Source of the DNA: Nitratireductor mangrovi
GTDB taxonomy: Bacteria > Pseudomonadota > Alphaproteobacteria > Rhizobiales > Rhizobiaceae
Direction of reading: 5' to 3'
Length of the DNA stretch: 64,000 bases
NCBI RefSeq assembly: GCF_007922615.2
Contig: NZ_CP042301.2
Location: 3,394,001 to 3,458,000 of the forward strand
Positions within the stretch are counted from its first letter, which is position 1, and the number at the start of each line of letters is the position of its first letter. This document shows, piece by piece, positions 54,282-63,506 of the stretch. Position numbers and translations under genes: made by a program. Under the pieces are notes generated by a model, which was not told the DNA's origin, did not search any database, and saw only the letters and a list, made by a program, of their open reading frames with translations.

Positions 54282-54295
54282 TTGACCTGCATCAA
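54282..54295 (+). promoter_or_regulatory. FNR/FixK box upstream of ccoGHIS
   Basis: TTGAC-CTGC-ATCAA is a consensus site between the ccoNOQP terminator and ccoG, 107 bases before the ccoG start. It gives the assembly operon the same oxygen control as the structural operon. Confidence 0.88.
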
Positions 54296-54402
54296 GGTTT
54301 CGACGCGCCGCATAGGGCATGCGTCATGCTGCGGTCCGCGTCACAGTCGCGCTCCCGCCTTGCGAGGCGCGGTCCCCTGAAGCGTCCGCCCGGAGACGAG
54401 AC

Positions 54403-55965
54403 ATGCTGAACACCTCCGAAGTCGAGCGACTGGATGCCGAGGCCGTCAATTCGGCCAAGGTCCGGCAACCGCTCTACGCGCCGCGCAAGAAGATCTTTCC
54501 CAAGCGCGCCTCGGGCACCTTCCGTCGCTTCAAGTGGCTGGTGATGCTGGTCACACTCGGTATCTACTACCTCACACCTTGGCTGCGCTGGGACCGCGGG
54601 CCGCATGCGCCGGACCAGGCCGTCCTCGTCGACCTCGCCAACCGGCGCTTCTATTTCTTCTTCATCGAGATCTGGCCGCAGGAGTTCTTCTTTGTCGCCG
54701 GCCTCCTCGTGATGGCCGGCATTGGTCTGTTTCTCATCACCTCGACCGTCGGTCGCGCATGGTGCGGCTACGCATGCCCGCAGACGGTCTGGGTCGACCT
54801 CTTCCTTGTGGTCGAGCGCTGGGCCGAGGGTGAACGCAATGCCCGCATCAAGCTCGACAAATCCCCTTGGACCTTGAATAAGGTCACCAGGCGCACCGCC
54901 AAGCACGTGATATGGCTCCTTATCGCGGTTCTGACTGGCGGCGCCTGGATTTTCTATTTTGCGGACGCGCCGACCCTGCTGGTCGATGTCGTCACCGGAC
55001 GTGCCGCGCCGGTCGCCTACATCACCGTCGCGGTGCTGACGGCGACGACCTATGTCTTCGGTGGCCTGATGCGCGAGCAGGTCTGCACATATATGTGCCC
55101 CTGGCCGCGCATCCAGGCCGCGATGCTCGACGAGAATTCGCTCACCGTCACCTACAACGACTGGCGCGGCGAGCCGCGTTCGCGCCATGCCAAGAAGGCC
55201 GCTGCCGCTGGCGAGGTAGTCGGCGACTGCGTCGACTGCAACGCCTGCGTGGCCGTCTGCCCGATGGGCATCGACATCCGCGACGGCCAGCAGCTCGAGT
55301 GCATCACCTGCGCGCTATGCATCGATGCCTGCGACTCGGTGATGGACAAGATCGGCAAGGAACGGGGCCTGATCTCCTATGCGACGCTGAGCGACTACAA
55401 CGCCAATATGAGCATCGCGACAGCAGGTGGCACCTCGGCGCTCGACCCGCGGCGTGTGCGCGATGAGGAAGGCGGCAGGCTTGTCGACGGACTTGCCCAT
55501 TTCCATCCTGCGAAGATCTTCCGCGCACGCACCTTCATCTATTTCGGTGCCTGGGCGCTAGCCGGCCTGATCATGCTCTACGCACTACTCAGCCGGGACC
55601 GGCTCGAGGTCAACGTGCTGCATGACCGCAACCCGCAATTCGTGACGCTGTCGGACGGTTCGATCCGCAACGGCTTTACCGTCAAGCTCTTGAACATGAT
55701 CCCCGAGCCGCGCGTGATCTTCCTGTCACTCGAGGGCCTGCCCGGTGGCCTGATGTCGGCCAACGGGATCGACCAGCCCGAAGGCCGTTCGCTGGCGGTG
55801 CCCGTCGAACCCGACCGGCTACGTACGCTCAAGGTCTTCGTGCGCCAGCCCGCTGCGCATGTCGAAGGCACCGCTCAGTCCTTCCGCTTCGTGGTCGAGG
55901 ACAAGGCGAGCTTCGAGACCGACACCTATGTCGCCACCTTCAACGCGCCGGAGGCTTCGCAATGA
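54403..55965 (+). CDS. ccoG: CcoG (FixG/RdxA), membrane iron-sulfur protein for cbb3 assembly
   Basis: This 520-residue membrane protein has several helices and polyferredoxin clusters: CGYACPQTVW, CTYMCPW, then CVDCNACVAVCPMG and CITCALCIDAC. CcoG reduces copper(II) during CuB delivery to the oxidase. ATG 54403 is chosen because the earlier part of the frame lies in the promoter region and lacks family likeness. The C-terminal periplasmic Ig-like domain is present. Confidence 0.92.
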   Translation: MLNTSEVERLDAEAVNSAKVRQPLYAPRKKIFPKRASGTFRRFKWLVMLVTLGIYYLTPWLRWDRGPHAPDQAVLVDLANRRFYFFFIEIWPQEFFFVAGLLVMAGIGLFLITSTVGRAWCGYACPQTVWVDLFLVVERWAEGERNARIKLDKSPWTLNKVTRRTAKHVIWLLIAVLTGGAWIFYFADAPTLLVDVVTGRAAPVAYITVAVLTATTYVFGGLMREQVCTYMCPWPRIQAAMLDENSLTVTYNDWRGEPRSRHAKKAAAAGEVVGDCVDCNACVAVCPMGIDIRDGQQLECITCALCIDACDSVMDKIGKERGLISYATLSDYNANMSIATAGGTSALDPRRVRDEEGGRLVDGLAHFHPAKIFRARTFIYFGAWALAGLIMLYALLSRDRLEVNVLHDRNPQFVTLSDGSIRNGFTVKLLNMIPEPRVIFLSLEGLPGGLMSANGIDQPEGRSLAVPVEPDRLRTLKVFVRQPAAHVEGTAQSFRFVVEDKASFETDTYVATFNAPEASQ

Positions 55966-56441
55966 ACAAGGAATTCACCGGGCGCCACATGCTGTTCATC
56001 ATGCTGGCCTTCTTCGGCATCATCATCGCCGTGAACATGACCATGGCGACTTTCGCCGCCGGCAGCTGGAGTGGGTTCGTCGTGAGGAATTCCTACATCG
56101 CCAGCCAAGAGTTCAATGAGAAGGCGCAGGCGGCCCGACGCCAGGCAGCACTGGGCTGGCGGCCCCAACTCACGCTCGGCGAGGGGCGGCTGACTTTCTC
56201 GCTCGCCGGCGCCGAGGGGGAGGCGATCACGCTTCACGGCGCGAAGGCTTCGCTCTATCGCCCGGTTTCAGCGGCCGATGACATCACGCTCGAACTGGCG
56301 CCGGCGGGCGCCGGCAGCACCGAAGCTACCGTCGACCTGGAGGACGGGGTTTGGATCGTCGAGGTCAGCGCCATTACGCAAGCGGGGCAAACCTTTCGTC
56401 ACACCAGCCGGATTTTCGTCCGCAGCGGGGCACTGAGATGA
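55962..56441 (+). CDS. ccoH: CcoH (FixH), cbb3 assembly membrane protein
   Basis: This 159-residue protein has one N-terminal membrane helix (about 9-32) and a periplasmic domain of the FixH family. It associates with the cbb3 complex during assembly. It overlaps ccoG and ccoI by four bases each (ATGA), so the operon is translationally coupled. NSYIASQEFNEKAQAAR is a typical FixH stretch. Confidence 0.9.
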   Translation: MNKEFTGRHMLFIMLAFFGIIIAVNMTMATFAAGSWSGFVVRNSYIASQEFNEKAQAARRQAALGWRPQLTLGEGRLTFSLAGAEGEAITLHGAKASLYRPVSAADDITLELAPAGAGSTEATVDLEDGVWIVEVSAITQAGQTFRHTSRIFVRSGALR

Positions 56442-58708
56442 GCTGCTGCGCGCCCGGCACCGAGGCAAGTCTTGACGAGGTCGAGCGGGCAGGCCCGTCG
56501 CCCGAGGAACTGCGCCTTGCCAGCCGGCCGGTCGGCGAGGGCATTCGCCAATCGGATCTTTCGGTGCCGGGGGTTCATTGCGGCGCCTGCATCCATGCGA
56601 TCGAGACCGAACTCGGGCGTTTGCGCGGCGTTGAGGCGGCGCGCGTCAACCTTTCCACCAAGCGTGTGTCGGTGCGCTGGCGCGAAAATGCCGAGCCGCC
56701 GATCGTCGCCGCATTGAACCGGCTCGGCTACGCCGCCCACCTCTTCGACACCGGTGAGGCCGCGCGCGATGAAACGCTGCGCGAAATGATCCGCGCGGTC
56801 GGCGTTGCCGGATTTGCCGCCGGCAACATCATGCTCCTGTCGGTCTCGGTGTGGTCTGGAGCGCAAGAGGCGACGCGCGACCTTTTCCACTGGCTTTCGG
56901 CACTGATCGCCATTCCCGCGCTCGCCTATGCTGGGCGCATCTTCTATCGGTCCGCCTGGAACGCCCTGTCGCACGGGCGCATGAACATGGATGTGCCGAT
57001 CGCGCTCGGCGTGTCGCTCGCCTACGGCATGAGCCTCTATGAGACGATCAATCACGGCCAGCACGCCTATTTCGATGCCTCGGTATCGTTGCTCTTCTTC
57101 CTCCTCATCGGTCGCACGCTCGACCACGTGATGCGCGAACGCACCCGCGCTACGGTCGCGGGGCTGGCGAAGCTCGCCCCGCGCGGCGCCAGGGTCGAGC
57201 GCCACGATGGTGCGCGCGACTATCTGCCCCTTGAGGAAATCGAGCCCGGCATGCGGCTGATGATCGCCGCAGGCGAGCGCATTCCGGTCGATGGCTTCGT
57301 CTTCCGTGGCCAGTCCGATCTCGACTGCTCGCTCATCACCGGGGAGAGCACTCCGTCGCCTGCTTTCCACGGAACCGTCGTACGCGCCGGCACGCTAAAC
57401 CTGGCGCGGCCGCTCACCATCGAGGCGACTGCTGCGGCACGTGACTCCTTCCTTGCCGAAATGGTGGACATGATGGAGGCCGCCGAGGGCGGGCGCGCCC
57501 GTTACCGGCGGATCGCCGATCGCGCCTCCGCGCTCTATTCGCCGGTCGTCCACCTGACCGCTCTGGTCACTTTCCTGGGCTGGCTGGCGGCAACCGGCGA
57601 CTGGCACCGTGCGATCACCATCGCCATAGCGGTCCTGATCATCACCTGTCCTTGCGCCCTCGGACTCGCCGTTCCGATCGTGCAGGTTGTCGCTGCCCGC
57701 CGGCTTTTCGAGAACGGCATGATGGTCAAGGATGGCTCGGCGATGGAGCGATTGGCCGAAGTCGATACGGTCGTCTTCGACAAGACCGGCACGCTGACGA
57801 CCGGCGTTCCGCGGTTGGCCGACACAGCCGACATCGACGCCGCGGACCTCGCGATCGCTGCGACAATGGCCGGGCATTCGCGGCATCCTTATTCGAAGGC
57901 CATCGTTGCGGCCGGTTCCAACGGTGCGGCGATTGCGTTCGACAGCGTTGACGAGGTGGCGGGCCGGGGGATCGAGGCAGCGTGCCGGGGGGATATCTGG
58001 CGGCTCGGCCGCGCCGATTGGGCGGTTGCCGGACCGGCTGACAAAGCCGCCGGCCACGAGGGCACGGTTCTGTCGCACAACGGTATCGCGAGAGTCGTCT
58101 TCCGCTTCGAAGAGCGGCTGCGGCCAGGCGCGGAAGACGCTGTCGATGATCTCCGGTCGCGCGGGCTTGATGTCGGCCTGATTTCCGGTGATCGACCCGC
58201 GGCCGTGGCGGCGGTTGCCGATCGGCTCGCCATCTCCAGTTTCGATGCAGGGGTGCTGCCCGGGGACAAGGCCGCCAGGCTCGCCGCACTTGCCGCGGAA
58301 GGCCGAAAGACGCTGATGGTTGGTGACGGGCTTAACGACGCGCCAGCGCTTGCCGCCGCCCATGTCTCGATGGCGCCGGCGACGGCCGCCGACATCGGCC
58401 GCAACGCGGCGGATTTCGTGTTCCTGCGTGAAAGCCTTGCGGCCGTGCCGCTGGCGATCGACATTTCGCGCAAGGCGGGCCGGCTGATCCGCCAGAACTT
58501 TGCGCTGGCGATCGTCTACAACCTGCTGGCCGTTCCTGTTGCCATTGCCGGCCTTGTCACGCCGCTGATCGCGGCTGTCGCCATGTCGGTCTCCTCGCTG
58601 CTGGTGATCGGCAACGCCATGCGGCTTGCGGCTCCGCGCGATAGGATTCAGCTCCACAGCGAGGCTTTGCCCCACGTGCCTGCGACTTCAGGTGGGTCAG
58701 CGTCATGA
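56438..58708 (+). CDS. ccoI: CcoI (FixI), copper-exporting P1B-type ATPase for cbb3
   Basis: This 756-residue membrane ATPase delivers copper to the periplasm for cbb3 maturation. The N-terminal HMA domain has the metal pair in GVHCGACIHAIE; the membrane copper motif is TCPCALG, the phosphorylated Asp is in DKTGTLT and the hinge in GDGLNDAPAL. An extra Cys pair at the very N-terminus (MSCCAPG) is common in FixI-type pumps. ATG 56438 overlaps the ccoH stop. Confidence 0.93.
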   Translation: MSCCAPGTEASLDEVERAGPSPEELRLASRPVGEGIRQSDLSVPGVHCGACIHAIETELGRLRGVEAARVNLSTKRVSVRWRENAEPPIVAALNRLGYAAHLFDTGEAARDETLREMIRAVGVAGFAAGNIMLLSVSVWSGAQEATRDLFHWLSALIAIPALAYAGRIFYRSAWNALSHGRMNMDVPIALGVSLAYGMSLYETINHGQHAYFDASVSLLFFLLIGRTLDHVMRERTRATVAGLAKLAPRGARVERHDGARDYLPLEEIEPGMRLMIAAGERIPVDGFVFRGQSDLDCSLITGESTPSPAFHGTVVRAGTLNLARPLTIEATAAARDSFLAEMVDMMEAAEGGRARYRRIADRASALYSPVVHLTALVTFLGWLAATGDWHRAITIAIAVLIITCPCALGLAVPIVQVVAARRLFENGMMVKDGSAMERLAEVDTVVFDKTGTLTTGVPRLADTADIDAADLAIAATMAGHSRHPYSKAIVAAGSNGAAIAFDSVDEVAGRGIEAACRGDIWRLGRADWAVAGPADKAAGHEGTVLSHNGIARVVFRFEERLRPGAEDAVDDLRSRGLDVGLISGDRPAAVAAVADRLAISSFDAGVLPGDKAARLAALAAEGRKTLMVGDGLNDAPALAAAHVSMAPATAADIGRNAADFVFLRESLAAVPLAIDISRKAGRLIRQNFALAIVYNLLAVPVAIAGLVTPLIAAVAMSVSSLLVIGNAMRLAAPRDRIQLHSEALPHVPATSGGSAS

Positions 58709-58854
58709 CCAATCTCGTCATCCTCATCCCGATCGCGCTCTTTCTCGGGGCGATCGGCCTGGTCGCCTTCCTTTGGTCTCTCAACAGCGGCCAGTACGAC
58801 GATCTCGATGGCGCGGCGGAGCGGATATTGCTCGACGGCGACGAGCCTGACTGA
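58705..58854 (+). CDS. ccoS: CcoS (FixS), cbb3 oxidase maturation protein
   Basis: This 49-residue protein has one membrane helix (MTNLVILIPIALFLGAIGL) and the characteristic FLWSLNSGQYDDLDGAAERI after it. CcoS is needed to insert haem and copper into CcoN. Its ATG overlaps the ccoI stop, completing ccoGHIS. Confidence 0.92.
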   Translation: MTNLVILIPIALFLGAIGLVAFLWSLNSGQYDDLDGAAERILLDGDEPD

Positions 58855-59148
58855 CATTTGACTGGCTGACGGGGTGGGTCCAGGGGCCCTGGCCGTCACT
58901 CCATTGTCTTGCCGGGAGTCCCGCCGAGGGGGCAAGAGGCCATCATGGCTTCCATTGGGGGGGGTGGTGGGACGCCCTCCCAACGCCGTCCCTCCATCTG
59001 CCCGCGTTGCTTTGCATGAACTCCCCTTTGATCGCGAGACGGGCTTCCACCTGAATCCGCTCGTTGTTTGTTCTGTAGCAAAGAGCCCTCGGCCTTCAGG
59101 TCGTAGGTTCAGTTCATCAACAATGACGGATCGAGAAGGAGAACCGAG
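58855..59148 (+). other. nirK upstream region
   Basis: The 294 bases hold no gene. They contain a G-rich stretch near 58957-58971 and a single ATCAA half-site at 59116-59120, but no full TTGAY-N4-RTCAA box, so nirK may depend on an NnrR-type or other regulator with a looser site. A good ribosome site (AGGAG) precedes nirK. Confidence 0.55.
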
Positions 59149-60252
59149 ATGTTCACGCGACGCCAGGCACTGATGGGGGCGGCGGCGGCCGCGATGCTGG
59201 CCGCGATGCCGACATTGGCTTCTGCCGCCGGCGAAACCGAGATCGCGGCGCTACCGCGCGAGAAGGTGACGCTGGTCGCGCCGCCTTTCGTCCATGCGCA
59301 TGACCAGGTCGCCAAGGGCGGTCCCAAGGTCGTCGAGTTTGTGTTGCCGATCGAGGAAAAGGCCGTCGTCATCGACGACGAGGGCACGACGCTGCAGGGC
59401 ATGACCTTCAACGGTTCGATCCCCGGGCCGATGATGGTCGTCCACGAGGGCGACTATGTCGAATTGACGCTCGTCAACCCCGAGACGAACTCCATGCCGC
59501 ACAACATCGATTTCCACGCGGCAACCGGCGCGCTCGGTGGTGGAGCCCTGACGCTGATCATGCCTGGCGAGCAGGTGAAGCTGCGCTTCAAGGCAACCCG
59601 CACCGGCACGTTCGTCTATCACTGTGCGCCGGAGGGAGCGATGATCCCGTGGCACGTCGTGTCCGGCATGAGCGGCACCATCATGGTCCTGCCGCGGGAA
59701 GGCTTGAAGAACGACAGGGGCGAGCCGGTCAGCTACGACAAGGTGTTCTACATCGGCGAAAACGACTTCTACGTTCCCAAGGACGAGAACGGCAGCTTCA
59801 AGTCCTATGAATCGGCGGGCGACTCCTACGCCGATACGGTTGAGGTCATGCGCGGCCTGATCCCGAGCCATGTCGTCTTCAACGGCGCCAAGGGAGCCCT
59901 GACCGGCGACAACGCGATGAAGGCGAAGGTCGGCGACACCGTGTTGATCGTTCATTCGCAGGCCAATCGTGATACCCGGCCTCATCTGATCGGAGGCCAT
60001 GGCGACTATGTCTGGGAAGAAGGCAAGTTCGCCAATCCGCCAGCCAAGGATCTTGAAACATGGTTCATCCGCGGCGGATCGGCCGGCGCGGCGCTGTACA
60101 CCTTCCTGCAGCCCGGCATCTACGCCTATGTGAACCACAATCTCATAGAGGCGGTGGAACTCGGCGCGACGGCCCACTTCGTGGTCGAGGGCGAATGGAG
60201 CGACGACCTGATGAAACAGGTCGAGGCGCCCGGTCCCATCCCCACCAACTGA
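59149..60252 (+). CDS. nirK: NirK, copper-containing nitrite reductase
   Basis: This 367-residue periplasmic enzyme reduces nitrite to nitric oxide. The N-terminus [17 protein letters not shown] is a Tat signal. Type 1 copper ligands are His118, Cys159, His169 and Met174; type 2 ligands are His123, His158 and His329; catalytic Asp121 and His278 are present. The class I layout fits denitrifying rhizobia. A perfect hairpin follows, then nirV. Confidence 0.96.
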   Translation: MFTRRQALMGAAAAAMLAAMPTLASAAGETEIAALPREKVTLVAPPFVHAHDQVAKGGPKVVEFVLPIEEKAVVIDDEGTTLQGMTFNGSIPGPMMVVHEGDYVELTLVNPETNSMPHNIDFHAATGALGGGALTLIMPGEQVKLRFKATRTGTFVYHCAPEGAMIPWHVVSGMSGTIMVLPREGLKNDRGEPVSYDKVFYIGENDFYVPKDENGSFKSYESAGDSYADTVEVMRGLIPSHVVFNGAKGALTGDNAMKAKVGDTVLIVHSQANRDTRPHLIGGHGDYVWEEGKFANPPAKDLETWFIRGGSAGAALYTFLQPGIYAYVNHNLIEAVELGATAHFVVEGEWSDDLMKQVEAPGPIPTN

Positions 60253-60271
60253 GGGGACCTCGCCTCGCCAT

Positions 60272-60297
60272 GATGGCCCGGCAACTGCCGGGCCATC
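60272..60297 (+). promoter_or_regulatory. Hairpin between nirK and nirV
   Basis: GATGGCCCGGC and GCCGGGCCATC form a perfect 11-pair stem with a four-base loop. Without a T-run it probably protects nirK mRNA or partly attenuates, so that NirK is made in excess of NirV. Confidence 0.55.
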
Positions 60298-60315
60298 GTC
60301 TCCGGAGGACACGCC

Positions 60316-61209
60316 ATGCCGTCCCATCTCCTCGAGGTAATCTGCGGTGCAATCGCGGTGGCCGCGCCTGTCGCGTTTGGGCTTGCCGACTGGTCTGCGT
60401 CCCAAGGTGGACCGGCGATCACGGCCGCCGAGACGGTGATGATCGCGCCGGGAGCCATCGACTACCAATTGCCTGGCGAGTTCCTGGTTGGCGGCAGGCC
60501 GGTTTCGGCCACCGTCGAAACGGCGACCTTCCCCGATGGCCTGAGGGTCATGCGTCACCAGGTCAGCCTCACGGACTACCAGCGCTGCGTCGATGCCGGT
60601 GCCTGCAAGCCGGCGGACGCACGACCTGCCGGGAACGCAGACTCGGTCCCGGTGACCGGTGTGAATTTCCTCGACGCCATTGCCTATGCCGACTGGTATG
60701 CGGCCACGACCGGCCAGCGCTGGCGGCTGCCGACCGCCGCCGAATGGGCCTTCGCCGCCGGCGAGCGGTTCGTCGGCGAGGAGTTTTCGGAGGCCGACGA
60801 TCCCGACAATCCCGCGATCGCCTGGATCCGGCGTTATCGCGAGGAGGCTGCCTATCGTCGCCAGCCGGACCCCCGCCCAAAGCCGCGCGGTCATTTCGGG
60901 CCGAACACCAATGGCGTCGAGGACCTTTCGGGCAATGTCTGGGAGTGGACTTCGACCTGCTACGTTCGTGTGACGCTCGCCGATGATCGGAAGAGCGTTC
61001 TGCATCGGACCGAAAACTGCGGCGTGCATGTCGCCGAGGGCAGCCACCGCGCCTTCATGTCCGACTTCATCCGCGACGGCAAGAGCGGCGGTTGTGCGGT
61101 CGGAACGCCGCCCGACAATCTCGGAATCCGGCTGGTTCTCGACGATCCGGAAACGCTGCCGGCGCGTCTTGTCCGTATCGTCCGGGCGCTGAGCGCCCAA
61201 CGCATCTGA
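60316..61209 (+). CDS. nirV: NirV, formylglycine-generating-enzyme-like protein
   Basis: This 297-residue protein of the SUMF1/FGE-sulfatase fold is regularly found next to nirK. An N-terminal hydrophobic segment (about 5-25) may export or anchor it. YADWYAATTGQRWRLPTAAEW and NGVEDLSGNVWEWTSTCY are family hallmarks. Its job is unknown and it is not strictly needed for nitrite reduction in studied relatives. The ATG has GGAGG seven bases upstream. Confidence 0.9.
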   Translation: MPSHLLEVICGAIAVAAPVAFGLADWSASQGGPAITAAETVMIAPGAIDYQLPGEFLVGGRPVSATVETATFPDGLRVMRHQVSLTDYQRCVDAGACKPADARPAGNADSVPVTGVNFLDAIAYADWYAATTGQRWRLPTAAEWAFAAGERFVGEEFSEADDPDNPAIAWIRRYREEAAYRRQPDPRPKPRGHFGPNTNGVEDLSGNVWEWTSTCYVRVTLADDRKSVLHRTENCGVHVAEGSHRAFMSDFIRDGKSGGCAVGTPPDNLGIRLVLDDPETLPARLVRIVRALSAQRI

Positions 61210-61234
61210 CGCCACTTCAATCAGGAGACGGAAC

Positions 61235-61630
61235 ATGCCGGTAAGGAGGCAGGACTGGTCGCCTCGCAGCAGAAACGCCAGCGCGTCGCTGCAAGGCGAA
61301 GCATCGGTCGTCGAGCGACTGCGGCGCGAACTCAGCGAAGCCGGCCTCGACTGCCTTTGCCGTGACAGGGCCGATGCGCTGCTTGCCCGCGCGGGTGCCG
61401 ACGAGACGCGCCGGATGCGAGCGACCGGTCTCGACGATGCGCGCAAGATGCGCGACGCGATCGTCATCGTCACGGCCCTGTTGGGCGAACTCGACGAGGT
61501 CTCGGCCGACGAGCCGGACACGAGTGTCTTTGCCGAGATCGCCGGGCTGTTCGACGATCTGGAGGGTTTTGCTGCGCACGGCGCCGCCGCGGCGCGGCTG
61601 GCGGCCCGCGCGGCCGGGCCGCATCGGTAG
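61235..61630 (+). CDS. Hypothetical protein between nirV and nnrS
   Basis: This 131-residue soluble, helix-rich protein is one I do not recognise. It has no signal peptide and no metal motif beyond a single CLC pair (ELSEAGLDCLCRDRADALLA). The middle is rich in Ala, Glu and Asp and looks like two to three amphipathic helices. AGGAG precedes the ATG. It lies 25 bases after nirV and 16 before nnrS, so it is very likely part of the denitrification operon. Confidence 0.7.
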   Translation: MPVRRQDWSPRSRNASASLQGEASVVERLRRELSEAGLDCLCRDRADALLARAGADETRRMRATGLDDARKMRDAIVIVTALLGELDEVSADEPDTSVFAEIAGLFDDLEGFAAHGAAAARLAARAAGPHR

Positions 61631-61646
61631 GGTAGGCAGGTGGGCA

Positions 61647-62888
61647 ATGACCGGTTCCCGCATCATGACCGACCGTTCCGTCCCGCGGCGTGCCCGCGCG
61701 GCAGGCGACGCGAGTCGCGACGGCCGCGGGCGCGTCCTTTCGGTTCCACCGATCCTGCAATACGGCTTTCGCCCGTTCTTTTTCCTGGCCTCGCTCCACG
61801 CCGGGCTCGCGATCCCGGCCTGGCTTTGGCTGTTCTATTCCGGAACTGAACCGTACGGGCCGTTCGCTGGCCTTGAATGGCATGTGCACGAGATGCTGTT
61901 CGGCTATCTGGCCGCGGTGATCGCGGGCTTCATCCTCACCGCCGTGCCCAACTGGACGGGGCGCCTGCCGTTGAGCGGCGGTCGGCTCGCAGTGCTTGCC
62001 GGGCTGTGGCTCGCGGGGCGGCTTGCCTGCTTGCTCCAGCCTGATCCGGTCATGGCGATGGTGATCGACCTGATGTTCCCGGTGGCGCTCGCTGCCGCGA
62101 TCTGGCGCGAGGTGCTTGCCGGCAGGAACTGGCGCAATGCGCCGGTCGCGGTGATGCTCACCCTGTTCGCTATCGCCAACGCGCTCCACCATGGGGAAAA
62201 CCTGGCGATCGCGCCCGACGATCTCGGCATCCGCTTGGCGCTTGGCGCGGTTGCGATGCTGATCGCCCTGATCGGCGGCAGGATCGTACCGAGCTTCACC
62301 CGAAACTGGCTTGCCCGGAACGGGCAAACGCGCCTTCCCGCTAGTCTCGGTGGTCTGGACAAGCTGGCGCTGATTGTGACCGGAACCGCGCTCGTGTTCT
62401 GGATCGCCCGGCCGCATGCGGCGGCCACCGGAATCGTGCTGGTGTCATCGGGAGGCTTGCTCATGCTGCGTCTTGCCCGCTGGCGCGGCCTTGCCGCGAT
62501 CGCCAGCCCGATTGTTTTCGTTCTGCATGCCGGCTATGGCTGGCTTGCCGCGTCGATGCTGCTGCTGGGCGCGGCGATCTTGTGGGACGGCATTCCGCAA
62601 AGTGCGGCGGTTCATGCGCTGACGGCGGGCGCGATCGGCATCATGACGCTGGCGGTCATGACACGTGCAAGCCTCGGCCACACCGGCAGGGTGATCCGCT
62701 CCGACGGCTGGACCGTCGCGATCTACGTTCTGGTGACACTCGGCGCGCTTGCCCGCGTCGCCGCACCATTGGCCGGTACGCATTACTTGCCAACGCTGGC
62801 GATCGGCGGCGCGCTGTGGAGCCTCGCCTTCCTCACCTTCGCAGCCACCTACGGCCCGATGCTGTGGCGGCCGCGACTGGTTGGCTGA
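61647..62888 (+). CDS. nnrS: NnrS family haem/copper membrane protein
   Basis: This 413-residue polytopic membrane protein with about 12 hydrophobic helices belongs to the NnrS family, linked to nitric-oxide stress in denitrifiers. Diagnostic parts are YGFRPFFFLASLHAGL, EWHVHEMLFGYLAAVIAGF with conserved His, and GGRIVPSFTRNWL. I start at ATG 61647; the frame is open far upstream as a shadow of the preceding gene, and an in-frame ATG at 61665 is another possibility. Confidence 0.9.
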   Translation: MTGSRIMTDRSVPRRARAAGDASRDGRGRVLSVPPILQYGFRPFFFLASLHAGLAIPAWLWLFYSGTEPYGPFAGLEWHVHEMLFGYLAAVIAGFILTAVPNWTGRLPLSGGRLAVLAGLWLAGRLACLLQPDPVMAMVIDLMFPVALAAAIWREVLAGRNWRNAPVAVMLTLFAIANALHHGENLAIAPDDLGIRLALGAVAMLIALIGGRIVPSFTRNWLARNGQTRLPASLGGLDKLALIVTGTALVFWIARPHAAATGIVLVSSGGLLMLRLARWRGLAAIASPIVFVLHAGYGWLAASMLLLGAAILWDGIPQSAAVHALTAGAIGIMTLAVMTRASLGHTGRVIRSDGWTVAIYVLVTLGALARVAAPLAGTHYLPTLAIGGALWSLAFLTFAATYGPMLWRPRLVG

Positions 62889-62998
62889 AAATGCGCCGGT
62901 TAGTCCGTATTGGCTGTTGAAATTTAGCGTTCGCCAATGCACCATGGTCGCATTGGTGGAATTCCCGCTTCCATCTGTCCAAGGCCCATGAGGAGGAC

Positions 62999-63187
62999 AT
63001 GACCCAGGACAGTGGCAACGCGGCGCGGGAGCCGCACTCTCCGTCACGTCGGAAAGAATTGCTTGCCTTCCTGATCCTTGCGTTCGGGATCTGGCCGATC
63101 GTCGCCGTCGGCGTGGTCGGTGGCTACGGCTTTCTGGTCTGGATGTGGCAGATCGTCTTCGGTCCGCCGGGACCTCCTGGAGGTTGA
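62999..63187 (+). CDS. napE: NapE, small membrane component of periplasmic nitrate reductase
   Basis: This 62-residue protein has one membrane helix (about 23-48, FLILAFGIWPIVAVGVVGGYGF) and the RRKELLAFLILAF entry typical of NapE. It heads the nap operon and has AGGAGGAC directly upstream. Function is not settled; it is common in alphaproteobacterial nap operons. Confidence 0.88.
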   Translation: MTQDSGNAAREPHSPSRRKELLAFLILAFGIWPIVAVGVVGGYGFLVWMWQIVFGPPGPPGG

Positions 63188-63191
63188 AGCG

Positions 63192-63506
63192 TTGGCCGCT
63201 GCTGCCTCCATGACGCGCAGAGCGTTCCTGACTGGCGGAACATTGCCGGACCCGCGCTCATCGTCGCCGACCGCAGCCCGACTGCCAGCCGTCTCCGCCG
63301 ACTGCCTGGCCCTGCAGGGCGTAACCTGCATGGTATGCCGCGACGCCTGCCCTGAGGATGCGATCCGGTTCCGCCCGCGCCTGGGCGGCCTCTTCGTGCC
63401 TGAAATCGATGCCGTCGCCTGCACCCGCTGCGGTGACTGCTTGAGCGCCTGCCCGGCAGAAGCCCTGGTGCCGGGCGAGACCTCGCGAGAGGATGTCGAT
63501 GCCTGA
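63192..63506 (+). CDS. napF: NapF, short form with two iron-sulfur motifs
   Basis: This ferredoxin-like protein of about 104 residues belongs to the NapF family, which helps mature NapA in the cytoplasm. It opens with TRRAFLTGG, as in NapF, then goes directly to CMVCRDACPEDAIRF and CTRCGDCLSACPAEAL, two cluster motifs. The usual protein is near 160 residues with four motifs, so the first two are missing. I use TTG 63192, eight bases after GGAGG; ATG 63210 is the alternative. No upstream sequence can supply the missing part. Confidence 0.82.
   Translation: MAAAASMTRRAFLTGGTLPDPRSSSPTAARLPAVSADCLALQGVTCMVCRDACPEDAIRFRPRLGGLFVPEIDAVACTRCGDCLSACPAEALVPGETSREDVDA

Noticed and set aside
58957..58971. 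A G-run resembling a quadruplex before nirK
   Set aside because: There are not four clear tracts of three or more G with short loops; the run may simply be a homopolymer.
59107..59120. A possible FNR box just before nirK
   Set aside because: Only the right half (ATCAA) matches; the left half does not fit TTGAY at the proper spacing.
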